Notes: generated by a model from the letters alone, not told the origin. A DNA stretch of 64,000 nt from an uncultured Pseudomonadota bacterium (GCA_903868595.1 CAIPVV010000001.1:1-64000), one strand, 5' to 3'; numbered from the stretch's first letter, positions 44,764-54,730 are shown. Program-made: numbers and translations.

Positions 44764-45579
44764 CTAGAGCGGATGGTCCGGCATGGCGAGGGATCGCCAC
44801 ATGTGCGCAGTCGGCGATCCATCGAATCCCAAGCCGTCCTTCGGCTGCTTGAAGTGCCGGCCGATGATGTCGGTGAAATGCTCCAGCTGCGGCTGCACCC
44901 TGGGGTCGAACGCATACAGGTCATTGACGGTGACCAGGCGCGGCGCCAGGTACCACTTGTGGTTTCGGACCATCTGGTCGGTCCGCTCGATGTACGGCTC
45001 CGGCCGGTAATCGTGGCCGAACAGGCGCCGGTAGAGATCCGGGTACTCGTAACCGTGCTCCTGGTCCTCGTAGAAGCGCAGCACCTGGTGGTAGCGGATC
45101 GCGAAGCTGACCTTCGCGGAGACGTAGGGTTCGTACAGCTGCGCGCCCCACCAGCCGTGGTCGACCTTGATCAGGTCCTGGGCGGTGTCGTGCAGCAGGC
45201 AGGCCAGCACGATCTCCTCGGACATGCCCTTGCTCAGCGCCCTGTTGGCGCTCTGCAGGCAATGGTTGGAGGTCGCCATGAAGCGCAGCTTGAAATAATC
45301 CACCAGCGTGGGCCGCTCCGGCAGCGGCGCCAGGTGCGGGACGGTGCCGGTCTGCGCGAAGAACAGGTTGCCTGCGCCGCGCCGGGTCTTGCGCGTGACG
45401 ACCTGGGCCTCGATGTCGGCAGCACTGGGGAACGCGGCCGCGGTTGCGGGGGCGGCAGGGGCGGCCGTCTGCGCCATCAGGTGCTGCTCCAGCGCATCCG
45501 CCTTGGCCTCATCGCTCAGCAGCGCGACCGCGGCCGCACCCCCGAGGCTCGCAAAGAACGCACGTCGGTCAACGACCAG
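44764..45579 (-). CDS. Tat-exported HD-domain-like protein with probable CTG start
   Basis: A 271-residue product. The N-terminus is a twin-arginine signal, VDRRAFFASLGGAAAVALL. No ATG, GTG or TTG lies in frame near it; the only initiation-like codon is CTG at 45579, preceded at good distance by GGGGGAGGAG. The next in-frame start is far upstream (45870), inside another gene. The mature protein has an HD-type metal motif in LACLLHDTAQDL with the following HGWWGAQLYEPYVS and IRYHQVLRF, as in HD phosphohydrolases that act on nucleotides or small phosphates. Further conserved-looking His/Asp residues occur to the C-terminus. Export of an HD protein is unusual. Substrate unknown. Confidence 0.78.
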   Translation of the reverse strand: MVVDRRAFFASLGGAAAVALLSDEAKADALEQHLMAQTAAPAAPATAAAFPSAADIEAQVVTRKTRRGAGNLFFAQTGTVPHLAPLPERPTLVDYFKLRFMATSNHCLQSANRALSKGMSEEIVLACLLHDTAQDLIKVDHGWWGAQLYEPYVSAKVSFAIRYHQVLRFYEDQEHGYEYPDLYRRLFGHDYRPEPYIERTDQMVRNHKWYLAPRLVTVNDLYAFDPRVQPQLEHFTDIIGRHFKQPKDGLGFDGSPTAHMWRSLAMPDHPL

Positions 45580-45683
45580 GGTCTCTCCTCCCCCCTTCGT
45601 CCGCTCCGCGGCATCGCGGCTCTTTATACATACTGTTGCCCGCGGGGCGGATGCGCCGCGGCCGCAGGCACTCCAGCACCGTC

Positions 45684-45899
45684 CTAGGGCTCCCAGTTGG
45701 ACGGTACCGCCTCGACGACGTCGTAGGCAAACAGCGAGAGTTTCTGGAATTGAACCAGGCCGCTGGTGGTCCACCCCGGCTGGTCCTGCGTACCCCGCGA
45801 ACGGTATCGGACCTTGCCTTCCTCGATATTCTCCACCTGACGCACCCAGTTGTTGGCCGTCCGGTAACACTCACCCGCTTTCACGTCACTCGGCTTCAC
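45684..45899 (-). CDS. Small conserved-looking hypothetical protein
   Basis: A 71-residue protein; GTG 45899 with GAGG five bases upstream (GTG 45905 is an alternative). It begins VKPSDVKAGECYRTANNWVR and has a beta-rich composition (VRYRSRG, WTTSGLVQFQKLSLF), like a small SH3-like or KOW-like barrel. No family is recognised with certainty. It is on the same strand as the HD-domain gene, 104 bp upstream of it. Confidence 0.65.
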   Translation of the reverse strand: MKPSDVKAGECYRTANNWVRQVENIEEGKVRYRSRGTQDQPGWTTSGLVQFQKLSLFAYDVVEAVPSNWEP

Positions 45900-46081
45900 G
45901 CACACCTCTTGGATCCCTCATCACAGTTTACCGGCTGGCGCCGGGGATAAGTTGTCGCTCTGCGGTTGCGATGCGGTAATCCCGCGACCCCGCCGCCGCG
46001 GCCCGCCCAATCCGCCCTCCCGGGGGCCAGGCGTCAACGCCAAGGGGCCCGCAACCGCACCGATCAGCCCTCTTTGCCGGA

Positions 46082-46464
46082 CTCCGGAACGACGTGGCGG
46101 TCCGTGAGCGGTATCCGCCGGCCGGGACCGTCCAGCTGCACGGGTTGTGCCTTGCCGTTCATCAGGTAAGTGCCTTCCTAGCCGGCGTGCACTGGCGCGG
46201 TGTCGTCGGCCGTCACGCAGCGCTGCGCCCTGGTCTGGTCTGGTCGGGTCGGGTCGGTGTCAGGGCTACTGCGCCTTCCTCTGCACCGTGTTGCCCGACT
46301 AGAAACCGGCCGCCGCCCCGGCGACCGTCGCCAGCGCCTGGCCGCTGCCACCGCGGACCGGGGTTGCCCAGCAGTCCAGCGATTAGCGCGCCCACGCCCG
46401 TGCCCACCGGGCGGTTCTGGTCCTTGGTCGGCGGGGCGTGCGTGACCGGCTTGTCGTGGCATGC
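46082..46464 (-). pseudogene. Decayed glycine-zipper (17-kDa surface-antigen-like) gene
   Basis: On the minus strand, from 46464, the frame reads EACHDKPVTHAPPTKDQNRP, then VGTGVGALIAGLLGN. This follows the pattern of periplasmic glycine-zipper 2TM lipoproteins (VTRQAP.KDxxRxxGTxxGAxxGGLLGNQ). The zipper then breaks (GPRWQRPGAGDGRRGGG in place of Gly-spaced residues). In another frame the family's C-terminal domain is still visible: RCVTADDTAPVHAG, an in-frame TAG, then GTYLMNGKAQPVQLDGPGRR and IPLTDRHVV. Frameshift plus stop show a pseudogene. Confidence 0.6.
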
Positions 46465-46690
46465 CTCGGGCGGGAATCTTGTGCACCGGGGCCGGCGGCG
46501 GCGCGCTGCGGACCTCGGCACCGCAATAAAGCGCCGCCCCGTGGCGACAGGCGGCGGCCCGCTTCCGCACGCCAGCCCGTCCGATGGCGCGGCGCAGCCG
46601 CCGCTGGCGTCCCCCACGCCGCGGCCGGCAGGGCAGCGGGCGGCGCGGGACAGACACCACTCCCCGCCACTGTCATGATCACCGCCTCTC

Positions 46691-47926
46691 ATGACCGAAC
46701 ACACGTTCCGCAACTCCCTGCAGCTGCTGGCCACCCCCCGCTTCGGTACCTTCTGGTTTGCTAGCCTGCTCTCCAGCATCGGCACCTGGGCGCAGCAGGT
46801 CGCACAGCCCTGGCTGATGCTCACCTTGGGGGCCTCCCCGTTCCTGCTCGGGGTGGACTCCTTTGCGATGGGCGCGCCGGTGCTGGCCTTGACGGTCATT
46901 GGCGGCGCCCTGGCCGATCACGGGGATCGCCGCCGGGTCATCGCGTTCTTCCAGTCGATCCAGTTCCTCTGCCCCGTGGCGGTGGTGGTCCTGCTGCTGC
47001 TGGGGCGGCTGCAGCCGTGGATGGTGATCCTGCTCTCCCTGCTCATTGGCATCACCGACGCCCTGTCGATGCCTTCCTACCAGACGATCGTGCCCTCCAT
47101 CGTGCGGCGCGAGCAGATCGCATCGGCCATCGCCCTGAACTCCACGCAGTTCAACCTCTCGCGCATCCTGGGCCCTGCGGTTGCCGGCATCCTGCTGGCC
47201 ACGGTGGGTGCAACGGGCGCTTTTGCCGTGAGCGCCGCCTCCTACCTGCCGTTCATCCTGGTGGCGGTCTGGATCCTGCCGCAGGGCCGTGCCGGCATCG
47301 CCGGCGAGAAGCTCGGCTACCGGCAGTTGCGCGCGGGCCTGCGCGAGTGCCTGCGGCTGCCCGCGCTGCGCGGCGCGTTCCTGACCGTGCTTGGCACCAG
47401 TCTCCTGTGTGCGCCGATCATCACGTACTGCTCGGTACTGGTGAAGCAGGCGCTGGTCGGCGGCGTCGGGCACCTCAGCATCACGATGAGCGCCTTCGGC
47501 GCGGGCGGGCTGCTGGGCGCGCTCGGCCTGCTGGCCGTGAATCCCGGCGTGGACCGGCGTCCCCTGAGTTCGGCCTTCGCGCTGGGCTACGCGCTGGTCG
47601 TCGTGCTGGTGGCGCTGGTACCGGGCCCCTGGACCTTGCCCGTGCTGTTTGGCCTGGGCGGCGTCTGCATGACGGCCTGCAACGCCTCGGCGCAGGCGCT
47701 GATCCAGATCCGGGCACCGGCCTCGCTGCGGGGCCAGGCGATGAGCCTGTACATGCTGTCGATGCGCGGGGGGCTGTCGGTCGGCGCGCTGCTCACCGGC
47801 GCCCTGGTCAGCCGGATCGGCGTGCGCCAGGCGCTGCTGGCCGACGGCTGCCTGGCCCTGCTACTGCTGGCCGTCGTGGGCCGCGGGTGGCGGCGTGCGT
47901 GCCTCGAGGCCGTGCCGGCAAGCTGA
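46691..47926 (+). CDS. MFS exporter (EntS/MFS_3-like)
   Basis: A 411-residue, 12-helix transporter. The first helices match the MFS_3 plan (FGTFWFASLLSSIGTWAQQV, WLMLTLGASPFLLGV), with the loop 2-3 motif GALADHGDRRRVI, and a repeat-start pattern in the second half (LRGAFLTVLGTSLLC). It resembles enterobactin-type and multidrug exporters. It has no neighbour that defines its substrate. The SD site upstream is weak. Confidence 0.9.
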   Translation: MTEHTFRNSLQLLATPRFGTFWFASLLSSIGTWAQQVAQPWLMLTLGASPFLLGVDSFAMGAPVLALTVIGGALADHGDRRRVIAFFQSIQFLCPVAVVVLLLLGRLQPWMVILLSLLIGITDALSMPSYQTIVPSIVRREQIASAIALNSTQFNLSRILGPAVAGILLATVGATGAFAVSAASYLPFILVAVWILPQGRAGIAGEKLGYRQLRAGLRECLRLPALRGAFLTVLGTSLLCAPIITYCSVLVKQALVGGVGHLSITMSAFGAGGLLGALGLLAVNPGVDRRPLSSAFALGYALVVVLVALVPGPWTLPVLFGLGGVCMTACNASAQALIQIRAPASLRGQAMSLYMLSMRGGLSVGALLTGALVSRIGVRQALLADGCLALLLLAVVGRGWRRACLEAVPAS

Positions 47927-48269
47927 CGCCGCTGACCCGGCCGCACGCTGCGCCGGTCGGGCTCGTTCAAGCGCTACGGCATACCGGTATGCCGTGCCCG
48001 CGATATCCGCCACCCCAAAGAACCACGCCAGGAGCTCCGCCGCGCACGCGCAAACCAGCGTCCGGTTCAGGAACCTGCAGCGTACCGACCCGCGCATTCT
48101 GGGGGGTTGGGTCCACGGTCTGATCCTGGAGCGTCCGCGGCGCTGCGCCGGCACTGCGGACCCGTGACCCGGACCGCGCCCTCGCCTTGCGGACCCGCCT
48201 GCACAGGTCCTGATTCCTCTGCTAGCCTCACGGCACCGCGGTGACCACCGCCTGCCGAGCGAGCCCACC
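47927..48269. other. Gap between MFS and nuclease genes
   Basis: 343 bases with no supported gene; likely contains the promoter of the nuclease gene near 48180-48260. No strong hairpin or operator was seen. Confidence 0.4.
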
Positions 48270-49049
48270 ATGCGAGTCCTGTTGCTGATGGTGCTGTGGG
48301 GCGCGGCGTTGCCGGCCGCTGCCTGGGGCCCGCTCGGCCACCGGGTCTCCGCGCAGATCGCCCAGAACCACCTGCAGCCCCGCACGCTCCGCAAGGTCCA
48401 GCAGATCCTGGGCGTGGAGGACCTGGCGGAAGCCTCCACCTGGCCCGATGAGATGCGCTCCAGCCCCGAGCCCTTCTGGCAACAGGAAGCCTCGCCGTAT
48501 CACTACGTGACGGTCCCCAAGGGCAAGGGCTACGCGGATGTCGGCGCACCCCCGCGGGGCGATGCCGTGACGGCGCTGGCACGCTTTGCGCACACCCTGC
48601 GCGATCCCAAGGCAAGTCCTGCGGAGAAGGCCCTGGCGCTGCGCTTCACGGTGCACCTCGTGGGTGACCTGCACATGCCGCTGCACTCCGGCTACGGCCC
48701 CGACCACGGCGGCAACGACGTGAAGGTCACCTTCCTGGGCCAGCCCACGAACCTGCACGCGGTCTGGGACAGCCAGATGCTGCTCGACCGCGGACTCTCG
48801 TACACGGAGCTGACGGCCTGGCTGCTGCGCCGGGAGACGCCGGCCACGGTGCAAGCCGCCAGGTCGATCGATCCGCAAGTGTGGATCGCGGAGGACCTGG
48901 CGCTGCGGGATGCGCTCTACCCGGCCGATCCGCGCCTGGGCTACGACTATGCGTTCGTGAACGAACCCCTCGCCGAACACCGGCTCTGGCTGGCCGGCAT
49001 CCGCCTGGCGGCGTACCTGGACGCGGTGTTCGCCCCGACCGCCCGGTAG
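48270..49049 (+). CDS. S1/P1-type zinc nuclease
   Basis: A 259-residue exported phosphoesterase. The signal peptide ends at AAAW, so that Trp becomes the first mature residue and a zinc ligand, as in the family (WGPLGHRVSAQIA). Other zinc ligands lie in ASTWPDEMR, the HYV strand, LVGDLHMPLHSGYGPDHGG (DxHxPLH and HGGND) and LHAVWD. Such enzymes degrade single-stranded RNA/DNA and 3'-nucleotides. In the periplasm it could scavenge phosphate. Length is normal. Confidence 0.95.
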   Translation: MRVLLLMVLWGAALPAAAWGPLGHRVSAQIAQNHLQPRTLRKVQQILGVEDLAEASTWPDEMRSSPEPFWQQEASPYHYVTVPKGKGYADVGAPPRGDAVTALARFAHTLRDPKASPAEKALALRFTVHLVGDLHMPLHSGYGPDHGGNDVKVTFLGQPTNLHAVWDSQMLLDRGLSYTELTAWLLRRETPATVQAARSIDPQVWIAEDLALRDALYPADPRLGYDYAFVNEPLAEHRLWLAGIRLAAYLDAVFAPTAR

Positions 49050-49062
49050 GCGGGCGGCCGAG

Positions 49063-50667
49063 TCAGGCCGTGAGGCCCTGCTCCTTGAGGTATTCCTCAT
49101 AGGTGCCGCGGAAGTCGGTGATGCCGCCGCCGGGCTGCAGCTCGATGATCCGCGTGGCCAGTCCGTTCACGAACTCACGGTCGTGCGAGACGAACAGCAA
49201 CGTGCCCGGGTACTTCTCCAGGCCGATCTGCAGCGACTCGATCGTCTCCATATCCATGTGGTTGGTGGGCTCGTCCATCAGCAGCACATTGGGCCGCGTC
49301 AGCATGAGCTTGCCGTACATCATGCGGCCCTTCTCCCCGCCGGAGAGCACCTTCACCGATTTCTTGGTCTCGTCGCCCGAGAACAGCAGGCGGCCCAGCG
49401 TGGCGCGCACGATCTGCTCGTCGTCGGCCTTGCCGGACCAGCGCGACATCCACGCGAACAGGTCGAGCTTCTCGGCGAACTCCGCCTGCGGATCCTGCGG
49501 CATGTAGCCCGGCTGGGCATTCTCCACCCAGGTGACTTTGCCCGCCGTCGGGTGCAGCTCGCCGGCCAGCAGGTGCATCAGGGTAGTCTTGCCGATGCCG
49601 TTGGGGCCGATGATCGCCACGCGATCACCGGCCTCGATGTTGAAGCTGATGTTCTTCAGCACCGGCACGTCCGTGCCCGGGTAGGTGAAGCTGAGCTTCT
49701 CCACGCCCACCGCCGAGCGGTAGAGTTTCTTCAGCTGCTCGAAGCGGATGTACGGGTTCTGGCGCGAGGACGGCTTGATCTCCTCGATCTTGATCTTCTC
49801 CAGCTGCTTGCGGCGCGACGTCGCCTGGCGCGCCTTGGAGGCGTTGGCCGAGAAGCGGCGCACGAACTCCTGCAGGTCTGAGATGCGGTCCTTGGCCTTG
49901 GCGTTGGAGGCCTCCACGCGCTCGCGCGCCTGCACCGAGGCGAGCATGAAGTCGTCGTAGTTGCCGGGATAGATCTTCAGCTGCTGGAAGTCCAGGTCCG
50001 CCATGTGCGTGCACACCTGGTTCAGGAAGTGGCGATCGTGGCTGATGATGATCATCGTGGCATTGGAGTCGTTGAGCGTGCTCTCCAGCCAGCCGATGGA
50101 ATGGATATCCAGGTTGTTGGTCGGCTCATCCAGCAGCAGCACGTCGGGGTTGGAGAACAGGGCCTGCGCGAGCAGCACGCGCAGCTTCAGTCCCGGCGGC
50201 ACCTCGCGCATGGGTCCGGTATGCAGCTCCTCGCCGATGCCCGCATCCACCAGGATGCTCGCGGCCCGCGATTCCGCATCGTACCCACCGTACTCGGCGA
50301 ACTGCCCTTCCAGTTCCGCCGCCCGCATGTAGTCCTCGTCGCTGGAGTCGGCGTTGGCATAAATGCGATCCCGCTCGGTCATCGCCGCCCACATCTCGTG
50401 GTGGCCCTGCATGACCACGTCGATGACGCGCTCGTCCTCGTAGCCGAACTGGTTCTGGTTCAGCTTGCCCATGCGCAGCCCGGGCTGCAGGACCACGTCG
50501 CCGGCGCTTTGCTCCAGGTCCCCACCCAGGATCTTGATCAGCGTGGACTTGCCGCAGCCGTTGGCGCCGATGAGGCCATAGCGGTTGCCGTCAGTGAACT
50601 TGACGGTAACGCCCTCGAAGAGCGGCTTGGCGCCAAACTGGATCGATACATTCGAAGTGGAAAGCAT
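49063..50667 (-). CDS. ABC-F family ATPase (YbiT-like)
   Basis: A 534-residue cytosolic protein with two ABC cassettes and no membrane part. Cassette 1: GANGCGKST, signature region [15 protein letters not shown] (degenerate LSGGQ), [11 protein letters not shown]. Linker (P-site tRNA interaction motif region) at about 240-310, rich in Lys/Arg/Glu. Cassette 2: [29 protein letters not shown]. This domain order and the short first signature match YbiT-type ABC-F proteins, which act on the ribosome as translation factors or resistance proteins. The gene stands alone. Confidence 0.95.
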   Translation of the reverse strand: MLSTSNVSIQFGAKPLFEGVTVKFTDGNRYGLIGANGCGKSTLIKILGGDLEQSAGDVVLQPGLRMGKLNQNQFGYEDERVIDVVMQGHHEMWAAMTERDRIYANADSSDEDYMRAAELEGQFAEYGGYDAESRAASILVDAGIGEELHTGPMREVPPGLKLRVLLAQALFSNPDVLLLDEPTNNLDIHSIGWLESTLNDSNATMIIISHDRHFLNQVCTHMADLDFQQLKIYPGNYDDFMLASVQARERVEASNAKAKDRISDLQEFVRRFSANASKARQATSRRKQLEKIKIEEIKPSSRQNPYIRFEQLKKLYRSAVGVEKLSFTYPGTDVPVLKNISFNIEAGDRVAIIGPNGIGKTTLMHLLAGELHPTAGKVTWVENAQPGYMPQDPQAEFAEKLDLFAWMSRWSGKADDEQIVRATLGRLLFSGDETKKSVKVLSGGEKGRMMYGKLMLTRPNVLLMDEPTNHMDMETIESLQIGLEKYPGTLLFVSHDREFVNGLATRIIELQPGGGITDFRGTYEEYLKEQGLTA

Positions 50668-50844
50668 GGTGTCTCTTCAACGGGTAGCCGCTGGATCAAC
50701 CGGCCGCGCCTGCGGCGCAGCAAGGATCGAGGGGCCTGGATAACGGGGTCGGACGGGGGTGTCCTAGCCGCGTATTTTAGCCTGAAGAGAGGCGCCCTGG
50801 GGGCTCCGAGCGCACCGCGCGTGGCGGGGGAAGGGCCCCGCGGC

Positions 50845-51435
50845 CTAGAACAGGCTCCAGGTGACTCCGACGGACACCAGGTCCGGGCTCGCCAGGGCAG
50901 TGCCGAAGCGTTCGTATTCCCCGCGGACCGCCAGCGGCCCCAGGCTCAGCTGCACGCCGACACCGGCCGCCGCCGAGGTCTTGGAGGTATCCAGGTTGAA
51001 GCTTCCCAGGGACGTGCAGGCCACCGTGCAGCCCGGGGCGACGAGGTTGCCGCGCAGACGGGACTGCAGGTGTGCGACGCCCAGCTTCCCGTAGATGTCG
51101 AGGACCGGCAGCGGGATCGGCAGGTAGAGCACGCCGAACGCCGCCGTGCCCTTGGCGGAGGCCTGGGCTGGCAGGCTGCTCAGCACGCCGCCGGGCTTGC
51201 CCAGGTCCACATACTCCAGCTCCGCCCCCAGTACCGAGATCGCCCGCCCGCCCACGAGTACCTTGAAGGCACTGTGGTTGTCGCGAAAGTCCTGCGTGCT
51301 GAAGCCGCCCGCATCAGCGCGGACCTGCGCCTGGCCCACGGCAGCACCGATGTACAGACCCAGCAGGTCGCCGGCCCGGCCCGCCTGGGGCGCCACCACC
51401 GCGACCATCACCGCCAACGTCAGGAGCCTACGCAT
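50845..51435 (-). CDS. Outer-membrane beta-barrel protein
   Basis: A 196-residue protein from ATG 51435 with a signal peptide ending APQAGRA. The mature chain has alternating polar/nonpolar strands, the barrel opening LLGLYIGAAVGQAQVRAD, and ends VSVGVTWSLF with terminal Phe, all as for small OmpA-like/OmpW-sized barrels of about eight strands. A Cys pair (GCTVACTS) is in a loop. Function unknown. Confidence 0.8.
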   Translation of the reverse strand: MRRLLTLAVMVAVVAPQAGRAGDLLGLYIGAAVGQAQVRADAGGFSTQDFRDNHSAFKVLVGGRAISVLGAELEYVDLGKPGGVLSSLPAQASAKGTAAFGVLYLPIPLPVLDIYGKLGVAHLQSRLRGNLVAPGCTVACTSLGSFNLDTSKTSAAAGVGVQLSLGPLAVRGEYERFGTALASPDLVSVGVTWSLF

Positions 51436-51527
51436 AAGACCTACCCGCAACACTAAAGAACGTGGCCACAATATGCTCCTACCCGCGCCGCCGCACATCC
51501 TGTCGCCGGCTGCAGACTGGAGCACCC

Positions 51528-52346
51528 GTGGCCGCCTACGCCTACCCTGACCACTTGCGCGCCGCGATCAGCGACATGCCGGCCGCGCCAGGCGTCTACA
51601 TCTTCCACGGCGAGGTGGACACGCTGCCGCTGTACATCGGCAAGAGCGTGAACCTGCGCAGCCGCGTGCTCTCGCACCTGAGGAACCGCCGCGAGGCGCG
51701 GCTGCTGCGCCAGACGCGCCGCATCAGCCACATCTGCACGGCGGGGGAAATCGGCGCGCTGCTGCTGGAGGCGCAGCTCATCAAGGAGCGCTATCCGCTG
51801 CTCAATCGCCGCCTGCGCCGCAAGGGCCGCCTCTGCTCGCTGCGCCTGGGCGAGTCGGCGCCGGACATCGTCTATGCGCAGGAGATCGATTTCGCGCGCG
51901 AGCCGCGCCTCTATGGCCTGTTCGGCTCGCGTGCCGCAGCGCTGGCGCTGCTGCGCGGCCTCGCCGACGAGCAGCGCCTGTGCCTGGGGGCCCTGGGACT
52001 GGAGAAGCTGCCGCGCGGACGCGCCTGCTTCAGGGCCTCGCTGGGCAAGTGCGCGGGCCAGTGCCGGGGCGAGGAGACGCTGGCCAGCCACCAGCAGCGC
52101 CTGCGCCAGGCGCTGGAGAGCCTGGCGCTGGCCTGCTGGCCGTATCCCGGCGCGATCGGCCTCGTGGAGGAGCGGGAGGGGCTGCGCCAGATCCACGTGG
52201 TGCGCAACTGGTGCTACCTGGGCAGCGTGGCAACGCCCGAGGAGGCGCGGCGCCTGGATACGGTGACGGCCAGTTTCGACGCCGACAGCTACAAGATCCT
52301 CTGCCAGCCCGTGCTGGCGGCGCAGGTGCCGATCCTGGCCCTGTGA
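51528..52346 (+). CDS. cho: Cho, UvrC-like excinuclease (GIY-YIG)
   Basis: A 272-residue protein from GTG 51528 with GGAG five bases upstream; the open frame upstream to 51462 lacks family sequence. The GIY-YIG nuclease domain is at the N-terminus: PGVYIFHGE, LYIGKSVNLRSRVLSHL, then EIGALLLEAQLIKERYPLLN. The rest matches the C-terminal part of Cho/UvrC-N, including Cys-rich CFRASLGKCAGQC. Cho makes the 3' incision in UvrAB-dependent nucleotide-excision repair at bulky lesions. It is close to the oxidative-stress genes but its own regulation is not visible. Confidence 0.93.
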   Translation: MAAYAYPDHLRAAISDMPAAPGVYIFHGEVDTLPLYIGKSVNLRSRVLSHLRNRREARLLRQTRRISHICTAGEIGALLLEAQLIKERYPLLNRRLRRKGRLCSLRLGESAPDIVYAQEIDFAREPRLYGLFGSRAAALALLRGLADEQRLCLGALGLEKLPRGRACFRASLGKCAGQCRGEETLASHQQRLRQALESLALACWPYPGAIGLVEEREGLRQIHVVRNWCYLGSVATPEEARRLDTVTASFDADSYKILCQPVLAAQVPILAL

Positions 52347-52371
52347 AGCCTGCGGACGGGCCTTGCCATCG

Positions 52372-52437
52372 ATAGATGAAAACTATTGATAATCTCTTAA
52401 CAATCTATTGGCCCTATGTGCCATCCCCGCCTATCCT
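52372..52437 (+). promoter_or_regulatory. OxyR-type binding site and promoter of ahpC
   Basis: The half-site ATAGATGAAAACTAT (52372-52386) fits ATAG-N-T-NNN-A-N-CTAT at every defined position. Seven bases later, 52394-52408 keeps A-N-CTAT (AATCTAT at 52402-52408) of the second half-site. Half-site length and 7-bp spacing are those of the OxyR consensus. A candidate -35 TTGGCC (52408-52413) abuts the site and a -10 TATCCT (52432-52437) follows 18 bp on, 43 bp before the ahpC ATG: geometry for OxyR activation. Confidence 0.75.
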
Positions 52438-52479
52438 GCACCCCGTCGACTTACTCTCTCTTCCGCAAAGGACACTCCC

Positions 52480-53043
52480 ATGCCCATCATCAATTCCAAG
52501 ATCAAGCCCTTCAAGGCGACCGCCTACCACAACGGCAAGTTCGTTCCGGTGTCCGACGCCGACCTGAAGGGCAAGTGGTCCATCGTGTTCTTCTACCCGG
52601 CCGACTTCACCTTCGTCTGCCCGACGGAACTGGGTGACCTGGCCGACGTGTACCCGGAGTTCAAGAAGCTGGGCGTAGAGTGCTACTCGGTCTCCACCGA
52701 CACGCATTTCACGCACAAGGCCTGGCATGACGCCTCCGAGACGATCAAGAAGATCCAGTACCCGATGATCGGCGACCCGACTGGCGCGATCACCCGCAAC
52801 TTCGACGTCATGATCGAGGAAGAGGGCCTGGCGCTGCGCGGCACGTTCGTGATCAACCCGGAAGGGGAGATCAAGGTCGCCGAGATCCATGACCTGGGCA
52901 TCGGCCGCGACGCGAAGGAACTGCTGCGCAAGGTGCAGGCCGCGCAGTACGTGGCCTCCCACCCGGGCGAGGTCTGCCCCGCCAAGTGGACGCCGGGCGC
53001 CAAGACCCTGGCCCCGTCGCTGGACCTGGTCGGCAAGATCTAA
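52480..53043 (+). CDS. ahpC: Alkyl hydroperoxide reductase subunit C (peroxiredoxin)
   Basis: A 187-residue typical 2-Cys peroxiredoxin that reduces H2O2 and organic peroxides. Peroxidatic Cys47 is in FVCPTELGD and resolving Cys166 in GEVCPAKW, the AhpC arrangement. ATG 52480 has AAGGA at proper distance; the frame starts earlier, at 52408, in the operator. It is followed by a strong hairpin and then ahpF. An OxyR-like site lies in front. Confidence 0.98.
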   Translation: MPIINSKIKPFKATAYHNGKFVPVSDADLKGKWSIVFFYPADFTFVCPTELGDLADVYPEFKKLGVECYSVSTDTHFTHKAWHDASETIKKIQYPMIGDPTGAITRNFDVMIEEEGLALRGTFVINPEGEIKVAEIHDLGIGRDAKELLRKVQAAQYVASHPGEVCPAKWTPGAKTLAPSLDLVGKI

Positions 53044-53074
53044 GTACCCGTCCTGTAGTCCAACGCCCAAGCCT

Positions 53075-53104
53075 GCGCTCCCCCGGCTACGCCCGGGGGA
53101 GCGC
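53075..53104 (+). terminator. 12-bp perfect hairpin between ahpC and ahpF
   Basis: GCGCTCCCCCGG (53075-53086), 6-base loop, CCGGGGGAGCGC (53093-53104). No T-tract. It lies 32 bp after ahpC and 43 bp before ahpF, as for an attenuating or mRNA-stabilising element that makes ahpC more abundant than ahpF. Confidence 0.65.
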
Positions 53105-53146
53105 CTGGCCGGCAGAATTTAGAAGTCCCGGACAGCGAGAACGACC

Positions 53147-54730
53147 ATGCTCGACGCCAACATCAAGTCCCAGCTGCAGTCCTACCTCGAGCGGCTGCAA
53201 CGCCCGATCGAACTGGTCGCCACGCTGGACGAGAGCGCCGGCGCGCAGGAAATGCGCGCGCTGCTCGAGGAGGTCGTCACCCTGTCCGACAAGGTCAGCC
53301 TGCGCAGCGATGGCAACGCCCAGCGCATCCCCTCCTTCGCCGTGGCGCAGCCCGGCCAGACGCCGCGCGTCAGCTTCGCCGGCCTCCCGATGGGGCACGA
53401 GTTCACCTCCTTCGTGCTCGCGCTGCTGCAGGTCGGCGGCTACCCGCCCAAGGTGAGCGAGGAGGTCGTCGAGCAGATCAAGGCCCTGCCGGGCGGATTG
53501 CATTTTGAGACCTTCATCTCCCTGACCTGCCACAACTGCCCGGACGTCGTGCAGGCCCTGAACCTGATGTCGGCCCTCAATCCCGGCATCAGCCACGTCA
53601 TGATCGATGGCGCGCTGTTCCAGGACGAGGTCAACGCGCGCCAGGTGATGGCCGTCCCGACCGTGTACCTGAACGGCGCGGAGTTCGGTGCGGGACGCCT
53701 GGGCGTGGAGGAGATCCTCGCCAAGATCGACACCGGCGCCGCGGCGCGCGACGCCGCGAAGCTGGGCGCCAAGGATCCCTTCGATGTGCTGGTGGTCGGC
53801 GGCGGGCCAGCCGGCGCAGCGGCGGCGATCTACGCCGCGCGCAAGGGCATCCGCACGGGACTGCTGGCCGAGCGCTTCGGCGGCCAGCTTATGGATACGC
53901 TGGGCATCGAGAACTTCATCTCGATGAAGGCCACTGACGGCCCCAAGCTCGTCATGGGGCTGGAGGAGCACGTGCGCGACTACGAGGTCGACGTGATGAA
54001 CCTGCAGCGTGCCGCGGCGCTCATTCCCGGCGAGCTCATCGAGGTGAAGCTGCAGAACGGCGCCTCGCTCAGGAGCCGCAGCGTCATCCTCGCCACCGGC
54101 GCCCGCTGGCGGGAGATGAACGTGCCGGGCGAGCAGGAATACCGCGGCAAGGGCGTGGCGTACTGCCCGCACTGCGACGGCCCGCTGTTCAAGGGCAAGC
54201 GCGTCGCGGTGATCGGCGGCGGCAACTCGGGCGTCGAGGCCGCGATCGACCTGGCCGGCGTCGTGGCGCACGTCACGCTGCTGGAGTTCGACGGCCAGCT
54301 GCGGGCCGACGCGGTCCTGCAGAGAAAGCTCTTCAGCCTGCCCAACGTGACCGTGCTGACCAAGGCGCAGTCGACGCTCGTCACCGGCGATGGCAGCAAG
54401 GTCAACGGGCTGCAGTACAAGGACCGCGACAGCGGCGAGAGCAAGCACCTGGCGCTGGAAGGCATCTTCGTGCAGATCGGCCTGCTGCCCAACACGGACT
54501 GGCTCAAGGCGACCGTGGCGCTCTCCGGCCGCGGGGAGATCGAGATTGACGCGCGCGGCGCAACCTCCGTACCGGGCGTGTTCGCGGCCGGCGACTGCAC
54601 GACGGTGCCCTACAAGCAGATCATCATCGCGATGGGCGCCGGCGCCACCGCGTCGCTGAGCGCCTTTGACCACCTGATCCGCAGCTCCGTGGAGAGCAAC
54701 CAGACCGCGCAGTCGGCTCAGGCGGCCTGA
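53147..54730 (+). CDS. ahpF: Alkyl hydroperoxide reductase subunit F
   Basis: A 527-residue NADH-dependent flavoprotein that recharges AhpC. The N-terminal tandem thioredoxin folds (to about 195) include the redox pair in LTCHNCPD. Then FAD-binding [19 protein letters not shown], the thioredoxin-reductase-type CPHC in [14 protein letters not shown]-binding [17 protein letters not shown] and the FAD closing motif GVFAAGDCT. Full length. It overlaps the convergent glycosyltransferase gene by 13 bp. Confidence 0.98.
   Translation: MLDANIKSQLQSYLERLQRPIELVATLDESAGAQEMRALLEEVVTLSDKVSLRSDGNAQRIPSFAVAQPGQTPRVSFAGLPMGHEFTSFVLALLQVGGYPPKVSEEVVEQIKALPGGLHFETFISLTCHNCPDVVQALNLMSALNPGISHVMIDGALFQDEVNARQVMAVPTVYLNGAEFGAGRLGVEEILAKIDTGAAARDAAKLGAKDPFDVLVVGGGPAGAAAAIYAARKGIRTGLLAERFGGQLMDTLGIENFISMKATDGPKLVMGLEEHVRDYEVDVMNLQRAAALIPGELIEVKLQNGASLRSRSVILATGARWREMNVPGEQEYRGKGVAYCPHCDGPLFKGKRVAVIGGGNSGVEAAIDLAGVVAHVTLLEFDGQLRADAVLQRKLFSLPNVTVLTKAQSTLVTGDGSKVNGLQYKDRDSGESKHLALEGIFVQIGLLPNTDWLKATVALSGRGEIEIDARGATSVPGVFAAGDCTTVPYKQIIIAMGAGATASLSAFDHLIRSSVESNQTAQSAQAA

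Noticed and set aside
53087-54673. 528-codon minus-strand open frame
   Set aside because: Antisense to ahpF; no recognisable family sequence.
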